From: Cerioporus squamosus
Lineage: Eukaryota; Basidiomycota; Agaricomycetes; Polyporales; Polyporaceae
Length of the DNA stretch: 64,000 nucleotides
Direction: 5' to 3'
Assembly (NCBI GenBank): GCA_022592435.1
Contig: JABYQS010000046.1
Span: forward strand, 62,001-126,000
In this document: positions 13,957 through 25,197 of the stretch, piece after piece
Numbering within the stretch: the stretch's first letter is position 1
Layout of the letters: the number at the start of each line of letters is the position of its first letter
Position numbers and translations under genes: made by a program
The notes under the pieces: model-generated
Told to the model about the DNA's origin: nothing
Database searches by the model: none
Seen by the model: the letters and a program-made list of their open reading frames with translations, nothing else

Positions 13957-16342
13957 ATGGCCGGTGCCCTCCAGAACGCGAAGAGAGACCTCCCCAAGGT
14001 CAGGGATGAGGACCGCGAGTCTCGCTTTGGCCAGGTCTTCGGTGTGTCCGGTCCTGTCGTCATCGCGGAGAACATGACCGGCTCCGCCATGTACGAACTC
14101 GTCCGTGTCGGACATGATGAGCTTGTCGGCGGTGAGTATTGGCGCAGGGCGTAACGGAGATTCAAACTGATTTGACGCGTCAGAGGTCATTCGTATCGAC
14201 GCGGACAAGGCAACTATTCAGGTATACGAGGAGACCTCCGGGGTGACCGTCGGCGATCCTGTGCTTCGGACAGGAAAGCCACTCAGTGTCGAACTTGGTC
14301 CTGGTGCGTATTGAGCAACGATATGTGGACAACTGCTGAGTGTACCCTCAGGCCTTATGGGTAACATCGTCGATGGTATCCAGCGTCCACTACGAGTGCG
14401 TTCTCCTGTCAAGATATCTGCGATCCTTGCGTGACATTGTCCTTGCAGTCCATCCAAGAGCTTTCCAAATCAATATACATTCCGAGGGGTATCAACACCG
14501 ACGCGCTAGACCGGTCACTAAAGTGGGACTTCAACCCCGTTAACTACAAGGTACGTGATCACCTATTTCTTTGCGGGTATGCGTACATACCAGTATCCTA
14601 GGTCGGGGACCACATCTCTGGAGGTGACATCTTCGGGCGCGTGTACGAGAACTCCCTCGTTGACAACCACAAGATCATGCTTGGACCTCGCGGGCTTGGT
14701 ACGATCACTTATGTCGCTGAGAAGGGCAGCTACGCTGTAGATGTAAGTGCTTTCACTGCGGAAGACTCTTAGCGGCGTTAATTGACTACTTAACTCCTGC
14801 AGGATATTGTACTGGAGACAGAATTCGATGGCAAGACCACGAAGCATACCATGATGCAGGTTTGGCCTGTTCGTGCACCTCGTCCAGTAACGGAGAAACA
14901 TACTGCGGATTATCCTCTACTCACCGGCCAGCGTATTCTTGACGCACTTTTCCCGTGAGTCTGTGCCGTTACTTCCGATGAGAGTAGTTGTCTCAAGGAC
15001 ACACAGCTGTGTGCAAGGAGGGACGACAGCTATCCCTGGTGCTTTCGGTTGTGGCAAGACGGTCATCTCGCAGGCGCTGTCGAAATACTCGAACAGTGAC
15101 ATCATCATCTACGTCGGTTGCGGAGAGCGCGGCAATGAGGTATGTTGTGCGATGCTCTTGAGCAGTCGTTTGGTAGCTAATCGTACGGTGCAGATGGCTG
15201 AAGTATTGATGGATGTGAGTACGCATACGAAGTCATCGTACCGGGGATCCTGACGCCTCTTTAGTTCCCTGAACTTACGATGGAAGTCGGTGACCGCCAA
15301 GAACCCATTATGAAGCGCACTACCCTTGTTGCGAACACGTCCAACATGCCTGTCGCGGCACGTGAGGCGTCCATCTACACCGGTATCACACTCGCGGAGT
15401 ACTTCCGCGATCAGGGCACGAACGTTTCCATGATGGCAGACTCAACCTCACGTTGGGCAGAGGCTCTGCGTGAGATTTCTGGTCGTCTCGCGGAGATGCC
15501 GGCCGACTCGGGTTACCCTGCATACCTCGGTACCAAGCTGGCTAGCTTCTACGAACGTGCTGGTAAGGTTACGTGCATCGGTAACCCGGTTCGCCAGGGA
15601 ACTGTCTCCATCGTCGGCGCGTGAGTAACCCCCAAGCAGGAATGCCTTGAGCCCTACTCACTTTTCACGCCAGCGTATCGCCTCCTGGAGGTGACTTCTC
15701 AGATCCTGTCACGGCCGCCACTCTTGGTATCGTGCAGGTCTTCTGGGGTCTCGACAAGAAGCTCGCGCAGCGGAAGCACTTCCCGTCGGTCAACTGGTCC
15801 TTGTCGTACTCCAAGTACACGAAGGTCCTCGAGCAGCACTATGAGACTACGGAGCCTGGCTTCGTCGAGCTGCGGACGAAGACGAAGGAGATCCTGCAGA
15901 AGGAGGAGGATCTTGCTGAGATCGTCCAGCTTGTCGGCAAGAGCGCTCTCGGCGAGAACGACAAGATCACGCTCGAGGTCGCCCGCATGCTCAAAGACGA
16001 CTTCCTGCAGCAGAACGGTATGTCCGAGTACGACCGTTTCTGCCCCTTCTACAAGACGAGCGCAATGCTCCGCAACTTCGTCGCGTTCCACGATGCTGCG
16101 CAGAAGGCCGTTGCGTCTGGTGACATCACCTTTGCAAAGATTCGCGACTCTGCGTCCGACCTCATGTTCAAGCTGTCACAAATGAAGTTCGAGGTATGTA
16201 GTCGAAAGCCTCCTATTGTGGAAATTGCTGACCTGGACCGGCTTGGCGACAGTCACCGTCGCAAGGAAAGGAGCCGATCAGGCAGAAGATGGACTCGCTT
16301 CATACCGAGATCCAGGAGAAGTTCCGGCAGCTGGTAGAGTAA
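13957..16342 (+). CDS. VMA1: V-type proton ATPase catalytic subunit A
   Basis: ATP-hydrolysing subunit of the V1 sector that acidifies the vacuole and Golgi. Exons 13957-14131, 14184-14303, 14352-14395, 14449-14550, 14602-14742, 14803-14954, 15007-15139, 15194-15214, 15265-15620, 15674-16193 and 16253-16342 join in phase to 617 residues, the usual length. Motifs: [11 protein letters not shown] near the N-terminus, the non-homologous region after [10 protein letters not shown], the P-loop [27 protein letters not shown] (split over three exons, one of only 21 nt), and [20 protein letters not shown]. No intein interrupts the P-loop or the downstream region, unlike budding yeast VMA1. The C-terminal exon was chosen because read-through from the previous exon gives non-family sequence. 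Confidence 0.98.
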
Positions 16343-16790
16343 ACGGACTCTATACCCATCCCGCTCACGATTTGTATGACCCTAGCACGTTTGAATCTCT
16401 TTACTCAACAGCGACTGCACCGTCTGCAAGGACTATCGTTAGTGCCGTGTCGTTGAGCTCGCTGGGCCGCCATCGCTGTCACTCAGGCCAACTACGGTTG
16501 GTTTCTGGCTGATATGTGGCCCGAGGACGTGGCTCTGCCTATCTTCAGCGAAGAGCGCATCTGCTGCGGATGAGCGCGATCGCACCATGCCGAATGTCGG
16601 GCTGGATGCCAGCACTGCGGTCTAGCGCCCTGCCCTTACTGCGCAGTGCGGTCTGCGTAACGGCTCCGACATGAATGCACATAAGGCGTCATAACCTCAA
16701 CGTCTAGCCTGCGGTACTTATAACCCGTGGCCTGCGCGAGTCCTTGCCTTACGCCACTTTACCTCCCTTCCTCCCCCTCTTCCTCTCGAG
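16343..16790. other. Intergenic region upstream of the FAS1 gene
   Basis: About 450 bp between VMA1 and the FAS1 gene, both on the plus strand. The first half should be the VMA1 3' UTR and the second half the FAS1 promoter, with a TATA-like site at 16719-16723. No gene is supported. Confidence 0.5.
16719..16723 (+). promoter_or_regulatory. TATA-like element of the FAS1 gene
   Basis: TATAA lies 68 bp before the ATG and is followed by pyrimidine-rich sequence that could hold the transcription start. A TATA box fits a regulated, highly expressed surface-protein gene better than the housekeeping neighbours, which lack one. Assigned by position and sequence only. Confidence 0.35.
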
Positions 16791-19700
16791 ATGCTCCTGC
16801 TGCACACCGTACTCGCGGTGGTGTACGGCGGACTCCTCGTCTCTGCCCGGCCCGACATGGGTCGTGTCAGGGGCGACGAGGATGCCGAGCTCACTGACAA
16901 TCCTTATTACTACTCTCAGGGCGATGTCGTCGAAGACGATGTGCAGTACAACTGGGCCCCTGACGCACCCCAACTCGTCATGGATGCCGCACAAGTACCC
17001 TACTACCCGGATCCCGAGGAAGTTGAGCGCCCGGATTTCAATTCCTGGGACAGGAACCTTCCTCGTCCAGAGGTGCCAGGACACTTTCCTAGTCCCCCGG
17101 ATGATTTCCCTAAACCGCCTGAGCATCTTCCCCACGAGCCTCCCCACCCTGGCCCCCCTGGACCTCCTCCGCATGAGCCTGGTCACCCTGGACCTCAGTT
17201 CCCTGGACACCATCCCCACCATCCCCCGGGATCACCTCCGAGTCCGAACGCTACGATCTATCAATTTTTGGAGAGCAACCCCAGGTGAGTTACAACGATA
17301 TCCAGATGCACTCTTCACCAAACTCATCGCGTTTGCCAGGTTCTCTCGCATCTTCAAGCTCGTCAACTACACCGAGGACGTGACGAAGTTGCTCAACGAT
17401 TCCTCTGTCAAGTATGTGTTGTTGCATTACCCCCCCCCCCCCCCCTTCGGAATAGACTGATTCAGGAACACCGTAGTGTCACGTTCTTCGCTCTTCCGGA
17501 TTGGGGCTTCCCTCGTCCCCGTCACTCTCCTCCTCCTCCGGAGGACGGAGAGTTCGACTTCGAAGAGGCCTTCACCTCCGGAGATGACATCGGCGACGTG
17601 TTGGCGACGGCTGAAGGACTCCTCAACGTTCATAACGCGCCCGACAAAGACAAGCTGAAGGCGCTCCTCAAATTCGTGTTGCTCTACCAGACCTTGCCGT
17701 CTAGGCTGCCCACGTTCGAGCTTGCGAAGAACTTGACACACCCCACCTCGCTGATTGCCAACGATGGGTCTCTTGACGGGGAGCCCTTCCGTGTCCGCGT
17801 TGGCAGAGCTCTGGGCCCGTTGCCTCGTCTCACCGTCAACTTGTTCTCGAAGATAGTGCGACCCAACATCCCGGCTACGAACGGTAAGGCTTCAATGCAC
17901 TGCGCCGCACGCGCCATCTGCCTGCGGTGCTGACATTTGACGTCCTGCTGACTCCATGTGTTGTACTAGGTTTGATACATGTCGTCAACAAACCTGTTCT
18001 CCCACCCCCTTCTGCCTTCCAAGTTACGTTCCTTCTCCAAGGAGCCTTTGCTACTCTAGTAAGTCTTAATGTCTGTCCCTGTACATGACGCTGGTGTTGA
18101 CATCCGTCGGACAGACCTCGGCTCTCCAGCGCGTCGGGCTGACCGACGCCGTGGAATGGCGCAATGTGGAAGGGGGTACGGTCGACGGCTCGCCTGCGGT
18201 CACCTTCTTCGCGCCCACAAACAAGGCGTTCCAGAGGCTCCCACGCGACCTGCGGTTGTTCCTGTTCTCGCCCTTTGGCGAGAAGGCTCTCAAGAAGCTT
18301 CTGCAGTACCACGTCGTTCCTGAGTTTGTGCTTCACACGAGTGAGCCCCGACCGCCTAACCGCAGTCGAGTACCTGGCGCTGACATCATATAACAGATTA
18401 CCTTCACAACGCCTCCGACTCGGACTTCGTTCCGTCGGAGTACACTTCCGAGTGCGGGGAGTTCTATGCACAGCTCAATTACGGTGAACCTGACCTAGCT
18501 GAACTGCACGGCGAAGCGCGCGAGTCGTTCTCAAGCGCCAAGCGCGGTAACAGCAACCTTACGGTTGGCTGGTGCAGAATTCCGGGTTGGCAGCAATCCT
18601 GTGCAAAGAAGAAACAGCGTTGTGGCTGCTCTCCGCAGTCCAATCCTGCAAATCCCGCCTATTCTCATGGTGATCCTCAGGATGGAGCCTATGACGATCA
18701 ACAACAGTCGCATCGTTTCCCTGGCAATCAGTACTCTTCGTACTCACGCGAACCTCAATACTCGTCGCACCCGTACGGCGGCCCGCAGGACGCATGGTAC
18801 TCATATGGTAGACCTGACTACTCACCATACTACTCCTATGACGGGCCGATGACTGAGGGCCGGAGCCGTACGAGGCCTACCAGGACAGCTACCAGCCTCC
18901 TCCTGGTCACTTCTCTCCTCCTTTCGAGGACGAGGGGCCTCGTCATGGTCCTCCTCCTCCGCCACCATCCTTTGTCCACCATGGACCTCCACACCAATGG
19001 CCTCCTCCGCCGCCGCCGTACCAGGAGAATCCGGCCTACTGGGGTCCTCCGCCCCCGCATCACGGTCCTCCGCCTTTCTTCCACCACCATGGTCCCCCTC
19101 GCTGCGGGCCCTTGCCGCCGCCACCGTTCCGCCACGGGGGGGCGCCTCGCTGGGTACCTCAACCACCACCGCCTTTCCCGCCTCACCACGATGGTACGCA
19201 CCATTGGGGTCCTCCGCCACCTCCGCCTTTCGCGTACCATGGTTGCCCACACCATGGACCATCCCCCAATGACCACATCCGCCTCCGTTCCCCCGCCATG
19301 CAGGACCCCCTCAATTCCCTCCTTTCCCTCACCACCCGCCTTTCCCTGGACATGGCCCTTCTCCTCCGCCTCATTTCCCCGCGGAGTATGGTCCCCACCA
19401 CCACTGCGTGCCTCCGCTACCTCCATTCCCGCACCACCATGGTTCTCAGGGCCCACCTCCGCACGGTCCTCCACCCCACCACTTCCCTCCTCACCACAAG
19501 TCGCACTTCCCCTTCCCGCCGCACCCGCCCATCGCGTACTCGCTGAACATCACCGCACCCACGCTGCTGACGAATCACTCCCTGGACGTACACGTCGTCC
19601 AGCTCGCGCACAAGTCGCCGCTCCCGTGGAAGAAGCACCCGCACTACGAGACGGTTGTGTTTGTGCACGGAGTCAAGGTCGGGCTCGCGGATGTGCCGCT

Positions 19701-19893
19701 GCGCAACGGCGCCTTGCATGCGATTGACAGGTTGCTGAACCCGCTCAAGAAGTCGAGGGGCCCGCATCACCCGCCCGAGAGTGCGGAGTCGAAGGGAGCC
19801 CATGATGACCCGTTTGCGTTTGAAGAAGAGGCTGAGCAGGATGACGAGTGGGCTGGCTGGCAGGAGTGGCTGCCCCGCTGGGCTGAAGAGTAA
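16791..19893 (+). CDS. Secreted fasciclin (FAS1) protein with His/Pro-rich insert
   Basis: Exons 16791-17284, 17340-17411, 17477-17883, 17970-18058, 18115-18340 and 18397-19893 encode a secreted, probably cell-surface adhesion-type protein. Order: signal peptide (hydrophobic residues 1-19), acidic segment, Pro/His-rich stretch, FAS1 domain 1 (from IYQFLESNP to GLIHVVNKPV), then FAS1 domain 2 beginning LTSALQRVGL with VTFFAPTNKAF and LLQYHVV. Domain 2 is interrupted by about 320 residues of Tyr/Pro-rich then His/Pro-rich low complexity (roughly 18530-19520) before resuming with HVVQLAHKSPLPW and ending in a typical ALHAIDRLL. Two frame changes occur inside the insert (about 18857-18866 and 19265-19276); each is cured by one extra base in a G or C run, so assembly indels are likelier than decay. 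A 16-base C tract sits in intron 2. I see no GPI signal; the C-terminus is acidic and Trp-rich. Confidence 0.85.
17430..17445 (+). repeat. Poly-C tract (16 C) in an intron
   Basis: An uninterrupted run of 16 cytosines inside intron 2 of the FAS1 gene, 18 nt after the donor. It may replace part of the usual polypyrimidine tract. Its length is probably unstable and may be miscounted in the assembly. Confidence 0.9.
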
Positions 19894-20189
19894 TCGAACG
19901 GACACGAGCATTGACCTGCTTCCCGTTCACCCAAACAACTCTCGTTATAGTTCTGTTTCTTGTCTTTTTCTCGACCATGCGAACCCCAGAGTACTGCAGT
20001 CACGCGTATACACAGAAGCTTCTTCGAGTATCCTCCGAGTTTCAGTGAAGCACCGTAGTACGAAGCCCTCTTCGAATCTCAAAGTGTATCGGATTCATTT
20101 TGTACAAAATATGATCTCTTTCTAGACTACTCAAAGCTTTACTGCGGGGGCATGCGTGAGCTATCTGGTCGTCGGTCATTCCATCGCGA

Positions 20190-22615
20190 TCAGAGAGGAA
20201 AGTCGAGCGACAGCTCCGTCAGCCTCTGGAACGCCTCCGCGCGGTAAACGTCCGATGTGACCATCAACGGAAATTCGCCATCGAGGAACGTCATTTGGTG
20301 CCGGCTTTGGACGCTGTACTGCGGCCAGCCAAGAAGATGGTCTTCTGGTCCATTCGGATTGCCATGGTTGACAAAGTGCACTAGGTAGTCGGTCATGTCG
20401 CCCGGGCCGTAGATGTTGCTGAGGTCACTGCCGTGTGCCTACACCAGACAGCGTCATTAACGGGATACTACGGAGGACCTACGGAACTATACCCACCGCT
20501 CCAAGGAAGCCGATTTTGTATCCGACCAAAGAGAGGTCCTTGTTGCGCTTGCTGACTGCAGAGGATGTGAGGTGAATGCCGACAGAGTCTGAGGGTACAC
20601 GTACGGAAGGACCATGTCGGTTGCTCGTCAGATGTTCTCTCCAAGAAGAATCGCCTCGGTGCTTGGAAGACCAAGTCGCCTTGGATTGCCGATAACCGCT
20701 TGTACTGCAAGAAGCCATACTTCGAGCCGGTATCGAAGGGTGAGCCTCGCGCGGGATCGTTCGGGTATTGTATGTCAAATAGGTCGCCGACATCGGTGTC
20801 CGCAGCTCCATCCATGTAGTTGGTCAGCACGTAGTCCCGCAAGTGCGCATCGTCCCTAACATGCGTTAGTGGAGTGAGTACATGTGCGATGCACCGAACT
20901 TACCTGACTATGAAGGAATTGAAGAGGGAAAAGATAGTTCCCTCGTCGTCGCAACTCTGCCAGAAAGGAAGTCAACCCGGATCGCAAAGGGAATTCGAGT
21001 GATAGCAGAAATGTGTACCCCCGTGACGAAGGGTATCCTTGAAACGCTGCCGTTGAGAACTAGCTTTTGCGGAGCGTCAACGAGGAATCGTCCATCCCTC
21101 CGCGGAAGATACGACAACCGCAAGGACTGGATGACATAGTGAGATGCCCTCCGCATTACGATCAACGGCAGCATACCTGATAGCTGATGACACCTGGAGA
21201 CTTGTCCACGGCCGTTTTGAGTACGGCATAAGGGATATGCCTCAAGCAGTCCAGCTTGTCCGCTGCAAGGTCGCACTCCGTATTAGCTACGAGCGCGTCG
21301 AACTCAGCTTGACCGTGGGTGATATCTCCGACGGGTATAGGTGCTCCGGACTGCATGAAGGCTCCGTGGAATAGGCCCTCCGGATTTCCGCCGTTGGTGA
21401 GCATATGTAATGACACTGAAATTGCACCTGCACTCTCTCCCCAGCTATCACAGACAGTATAAGCATTCTAACATGAGATGAATGCGATAGACATACATGG
21501 TCACCCGTGTCGGATCGCCTCCGAAAGCTGTGATGTATTTCTGGACCCACTTGAGGGCGGCGCGCTCTTCGCATGGTATCGGGTCAGCGAGGCTCGTGCT
21601 GCGAGTCTTCGGCAGTCTACTCACGGTCTTCTAAGCCAATGTTGCCGACGCCAGCATCTTTTACCTCCGCGCTAGCGAGGAAGCCGAATGCTGGACTATG
21701 TTAGCATACCTGCACAGTCGCTATCGCGAGCTCGTCTCACCCGAGACCCTATCACTGCCAGTGAGCGTTTTCCCCATGAAGCACAATGTGATATTTACCG
21801 GTAATTCATGCTGACATAGACGACTGGCTCACCCAGCTGCATTGATCTTTGCACGATGATGCTGCCGTCATAGCTGGAGAGATGAAAACTCAATTGCGGT
21901 TGCCAAACGTCAAACGTCAAGTTCAGTCCAACCTCTGTGTGGAACCAAGCAAGAATGCGCCTGATGCATGTGAGACGACGCGTACCGCCAACGAGTACTC
22001 GCCCACTCACCGCCATATATCCACTGTGCCCGTCGATATAACATTGAGAGCAATATCGGATTGACGAATGTAATAACGTACCACAACGACAGGCAAACGT
22101 GACGTAGACTCTGTGCCGATCGGTACCCACACGTTGAGGTTAAGACCTATCCGGGCCGGTCAACATTAGCAGACTAGCAAGCGAAAGAGCGCGGGCCCTA
22201 CAATCTTCAGATGGCAGAGCACCGGACTGCCAAGGAGCCTTCAAGGAAGTCACCAGCAGGCCTGTAGATAGGTCATCGACGACAGACCGGACGGCCATTG
22301 AGTTGTGTTGGGGACAGCTCGGACCAAATGCGCCTGCGTCATGAATGCCTTTGGGATAGTGACTGACTAGTCTAGGCAAGCGGAAGCGACTAGCGTACTT
22401 CAAGTGAGCACCATGCTAGAGATGAGTGTACGAACAACTCACGGTGCTTCTGCGAACGTGATTCCAAGGTAGGCCTCAGTCATGTTTTTGCGGCTTCCAA
22501 TAAAGGTAGCTTTATCCAGGCGGACCATTGGGCGGACTGGACTGGCTCTCGAAGGCGTACATGCAGCTGCATGTATTACGGCAGCGATACAGAGGGTCAG
22601 AACTGTGATGAGCAT
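20190..22615 (-). CDS. Secreted type B carboxylesterase/lipase
   Basis: Alpha/beta-hydrolase of the Candida rugosa lipase / type B carboxylesterase family, hydrolysing esters outside the cell. Begins MLITVLTLCIAAVIHAAAC, a signal peptide. Well-supported exons include 22443-22615, 22202-22389, one starting at 22146, 21177-21444 and later ones to the stop at 20190. Seen: SEDCLNLNVW, an oxyanion-hole region WIYGG, YDGS, PVVYVSMNYR, FGGDP, the nucleophile elbow WGESAG (Ser), DDEGT (acidic member of the triad) and AHGSDL (His). The gene is cut by about eleven short introns, one of them apparently flanking a 14 nt exon between MNYR and AFGFL. The splice choice just after WIYGG (about 21920-22020) is unsettled, so the oxyanion loop cannot be read with certainty. 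It converges with the FAS1 gene. Confidence 0.9.
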
Positions 22616-22910
22616 GGCCTGCAGGGTCAGTGGGAAGCGAAAGGGACAAGTTGTGAGGAATCAGGATGCTAGTGCGGAAGTAATACTCGCCCGTGAATCA
22701 GCGTTTGACAGCACGATGTCATAAGACCAGACACTGTTCGGTCCAACTGGTGAGCGTGACACAGATTTGATAAAATGTGACATCTCGCGCAACGACACAC
22801 GGCTTCTGCAGCCGTGCGTCGCGGCTGTAAGTACTAGTACACGCGAGTAAACCAACAATTGGTCACGTATACCCGCATGTAGTGACAATCCACGGGCGAT
22901 GTAGATACTG

Positions 22911-24889
22911 TTATGGCTCCTGGACGTCGTTTTGGTCGAGGCTCTCCTCGCTACTGGGAACATCCTCTCGAGACCGATATGGAGCTGAAGGGGGTCCCTT
23001 CGTCCGCTTACTCGTCATGCTGCGATGGCCGCGACTTCGCATATGCATCTCCCACTTCGACGCGTCTACCATGACCGGCTGGACGGGGTCGATCGTGCAC
23101 ACGTCGCAGACCGTGCGCTGGTGGGCACTGAGGACTGCGACAGGACTGCCGGAAGCCACACCATGCGTGAGTATTGCTCGCGCGCTGAAGAGCATGAAGC
23201 CACTCACTCTGTCGGTCGGTCACCTACATTGAGCATCTCCGACGCAGTCTGGGAGAGCGTCAACGGATCCGGAAGGGCCTCTCCTTCCAAGAAAGCTGCG
23301 AGCAGAATAATTCCGATGGTTTGCGTCAACAAGCTGTACGACAGAGGGCACGGACCTTTTGTTATGCGATCTGCCACATCATGGACGTTCTTCTTCCACG
23401 CTTCGCCGAGCTCTGTACGTCGAATCTGGTCAACCTCACGTTCGACGTTTGGCACATCCGCCACTCACCCGTGGCATCGAGCAAGTACGCGGGAATTACA
23501 GGTACGCCGTTCTCAACACGAGCCGCGGCATTTGCTGCATTCACAGCGGGCAATAGCTTGTTTCGAAGCCAGGAGACTTGTCTCTTCGCATACCTTCGCG
23601 TTCCCAACTTCATCTGTTCTACAGCTGCCCGGAATGCCGGGTCAGAAGGTTCTGTGGCGCTTAGATAGTCATGGAACTCCTTGTAGCCTGCGGGTTGGAG
23701 GCTGGCTCAGCGCTGGCGGCTACAGTCCCTCAGAGGAAACGCACCGATGGCCTGATAGATGCCAAGCGTGTAGTCCATGTGAGGCTTCGATTCTGTAGGT
23801 TGGACGCCGTTGGCGGAAGAAGAGCTTCCAGCGATGGCAAGTGCTCTTAGCGTCCGAATTTCGTTCAGCAGACCTTGCTACTGCGCCAAGGAGTCAACGA
23901 AGTCCCGCGAGCAACGATGACCTACATACCGCAATCATCTGGTCTACCCGCTCATCAAGTCGAGGCTTGAGCACGTCTGGCTTTGCATATAGCCAGAAGC
24001 ATAACGTGCGGTATCTGACATAGGAAGGTCGATGAACGTTGTCTCCCACATGCATAGGCAGCTCTGACCTTGGTTTGGACGTGGTCTGCGACTGCTCCCG
24101 TATGATCTCACTTACAAGCCGGCGGTTCTCCTGGATGATGCGGAGGTTCGTCAACACCTTTCTCGAGTCTCTCCAGTGCCACCTTTGCGCAACGAGAGGG
24201 TCGAGCACCGTCAGCAGTTGATGGAGGCTCATGGTCAGCCGTGGGTCCGTGTCTGCGCTAGGCGCGGCTTCAGGAAGATTATTGAAGAGTGCGAGCAGCT
24301 CCGGCGGTAGGCATGCAAGAGCGTTGGCGTACGCCTCCGAGGGCGGAGTAGGAACCGACGGTGAAGATGGTTCTCCATTGGACTTGTCGAGCGAAGCCAT
24401 ACGTTCCGGAAAGATGAGATGTTGAATCCAGTACGACGTCCCGCCGACTACGATGGGCACCTCGTTTCGGGCATGCGTCTCGTCAATCTTCCGTTCCCGC
24501 CCCGACACCTTTGAGTTCACGCCTGGAACGACACACGTATCATCACGCACCACTTGAATAGCATCCTTGATCCATTCCGGCCCTGTCAGCTGCTCCCCAG
24601 GCTTCTTGTAGTCCATGAGCAGATGCTCGACACCGCAGCGCTCCTTCGGGGTAACCTTGTTCGTGATGACGTCCAACCCGACATACACCTGCATCGAGTC
24701 GGCATTGATGATTCTCGCGCCGCGGTAGGGATGGTTGCGACGCGCGGATTTTGACGAAATGGCCAGGGCGAGCTCAATCCCGAGCTTCGACTTGCCGACA
24801 CCAGTTGTCCCGCATATGACGATGAGCGGCTTGGAGGACATGCTACCCAGAGCTGAGAATGATCGCTGGTAGCAAGCGTTTTTAAGCAT
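22911..24889 (-). CDS. MOD5: tRNA dimethylallyltransferase (isopentenyltransferase)
   Basis: Adds an isopentenyl group from DMAPP to A37 of tRNAs reading UNN codons; the product is i6A. The P-loop CGTTGVGKSKL follows the start, then INADSMQVY (substrate Asp region), IVVGGTSYW, GIYQAIGYKEF, and an exon with GTRRYAKRQ...WLRN, the tRNA-contacting region. The C-terminus carries a matrin-type zinc finger (CDVC, then H and H in MHMRSRGH), as in eukaryotic MOD5/TRIT1, and an acidic tail ending NDVQEP. Large first exon 23930-24889, then about five short exons to 22911. Three in-frame ATGs are possible: 24937, 24889 and 24841. The last begins MSSKPLIVI at the cytosolic position; 24889 adds a short basic leader (MLKNACYQRSFSALGS) like the mitochondrial form of yeast Mod5. 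I chose 24889 for the span. Confidence 0.93.
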
Positions 24890-25023
24890 GTCTGAGACAA
24901 TTGCATCATCGCACGATCTACATACCACCGCCGCCATGTGCTTGTGGTTGGATGGAAGCAGCGACTCACGAAGAGATGTGCGGGCGCTAGCGCTCAGGAG
25001 ATCTCAGTCCAAGTCTTAGTGAG

Positions 25024-25044
25024 CCCCCCCCCCCCCCCCCCCCC
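25024..25044 (+). repeat. Poly-C tract (21 C)
   Basis: An uninterrupted run of 21 cytosines in the spacer between the MOD5 start and the RecQ stop. It is the longest homopolymer in the window. It could be a real microsatellite in the MOD5 promoter; its exact length is doubtful in any assembly. Confidence 0.9.
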
Positions 25045-25197
25045 GGCTTCCTCCAGAGGTGCGTCGCGTATAGGAGCCAAGATTAAGTCTAGGATGTATG
25101 TATGTACAAGAACACGCAAGTCAACAAGAAAGTACAATAATACAGTAATGATATACTCTACAACTGAGACGTCCTCGAAGACAATGACCGGACCGTG

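Noticed and set aside
13957..16342. Intein in VMA1
   Set aside because: The P-loop GAFGCGKT and flanking sequence are continuous and the spliced length is the ordinary 617 residues.
21430..21450. Frameshift at the esterase nucleophile elbow
   Set aside because: Careful reverse-complement reading gives GGGGAGAGAG, which keeps WGESAG in frame; my first reading had dropped two bases.
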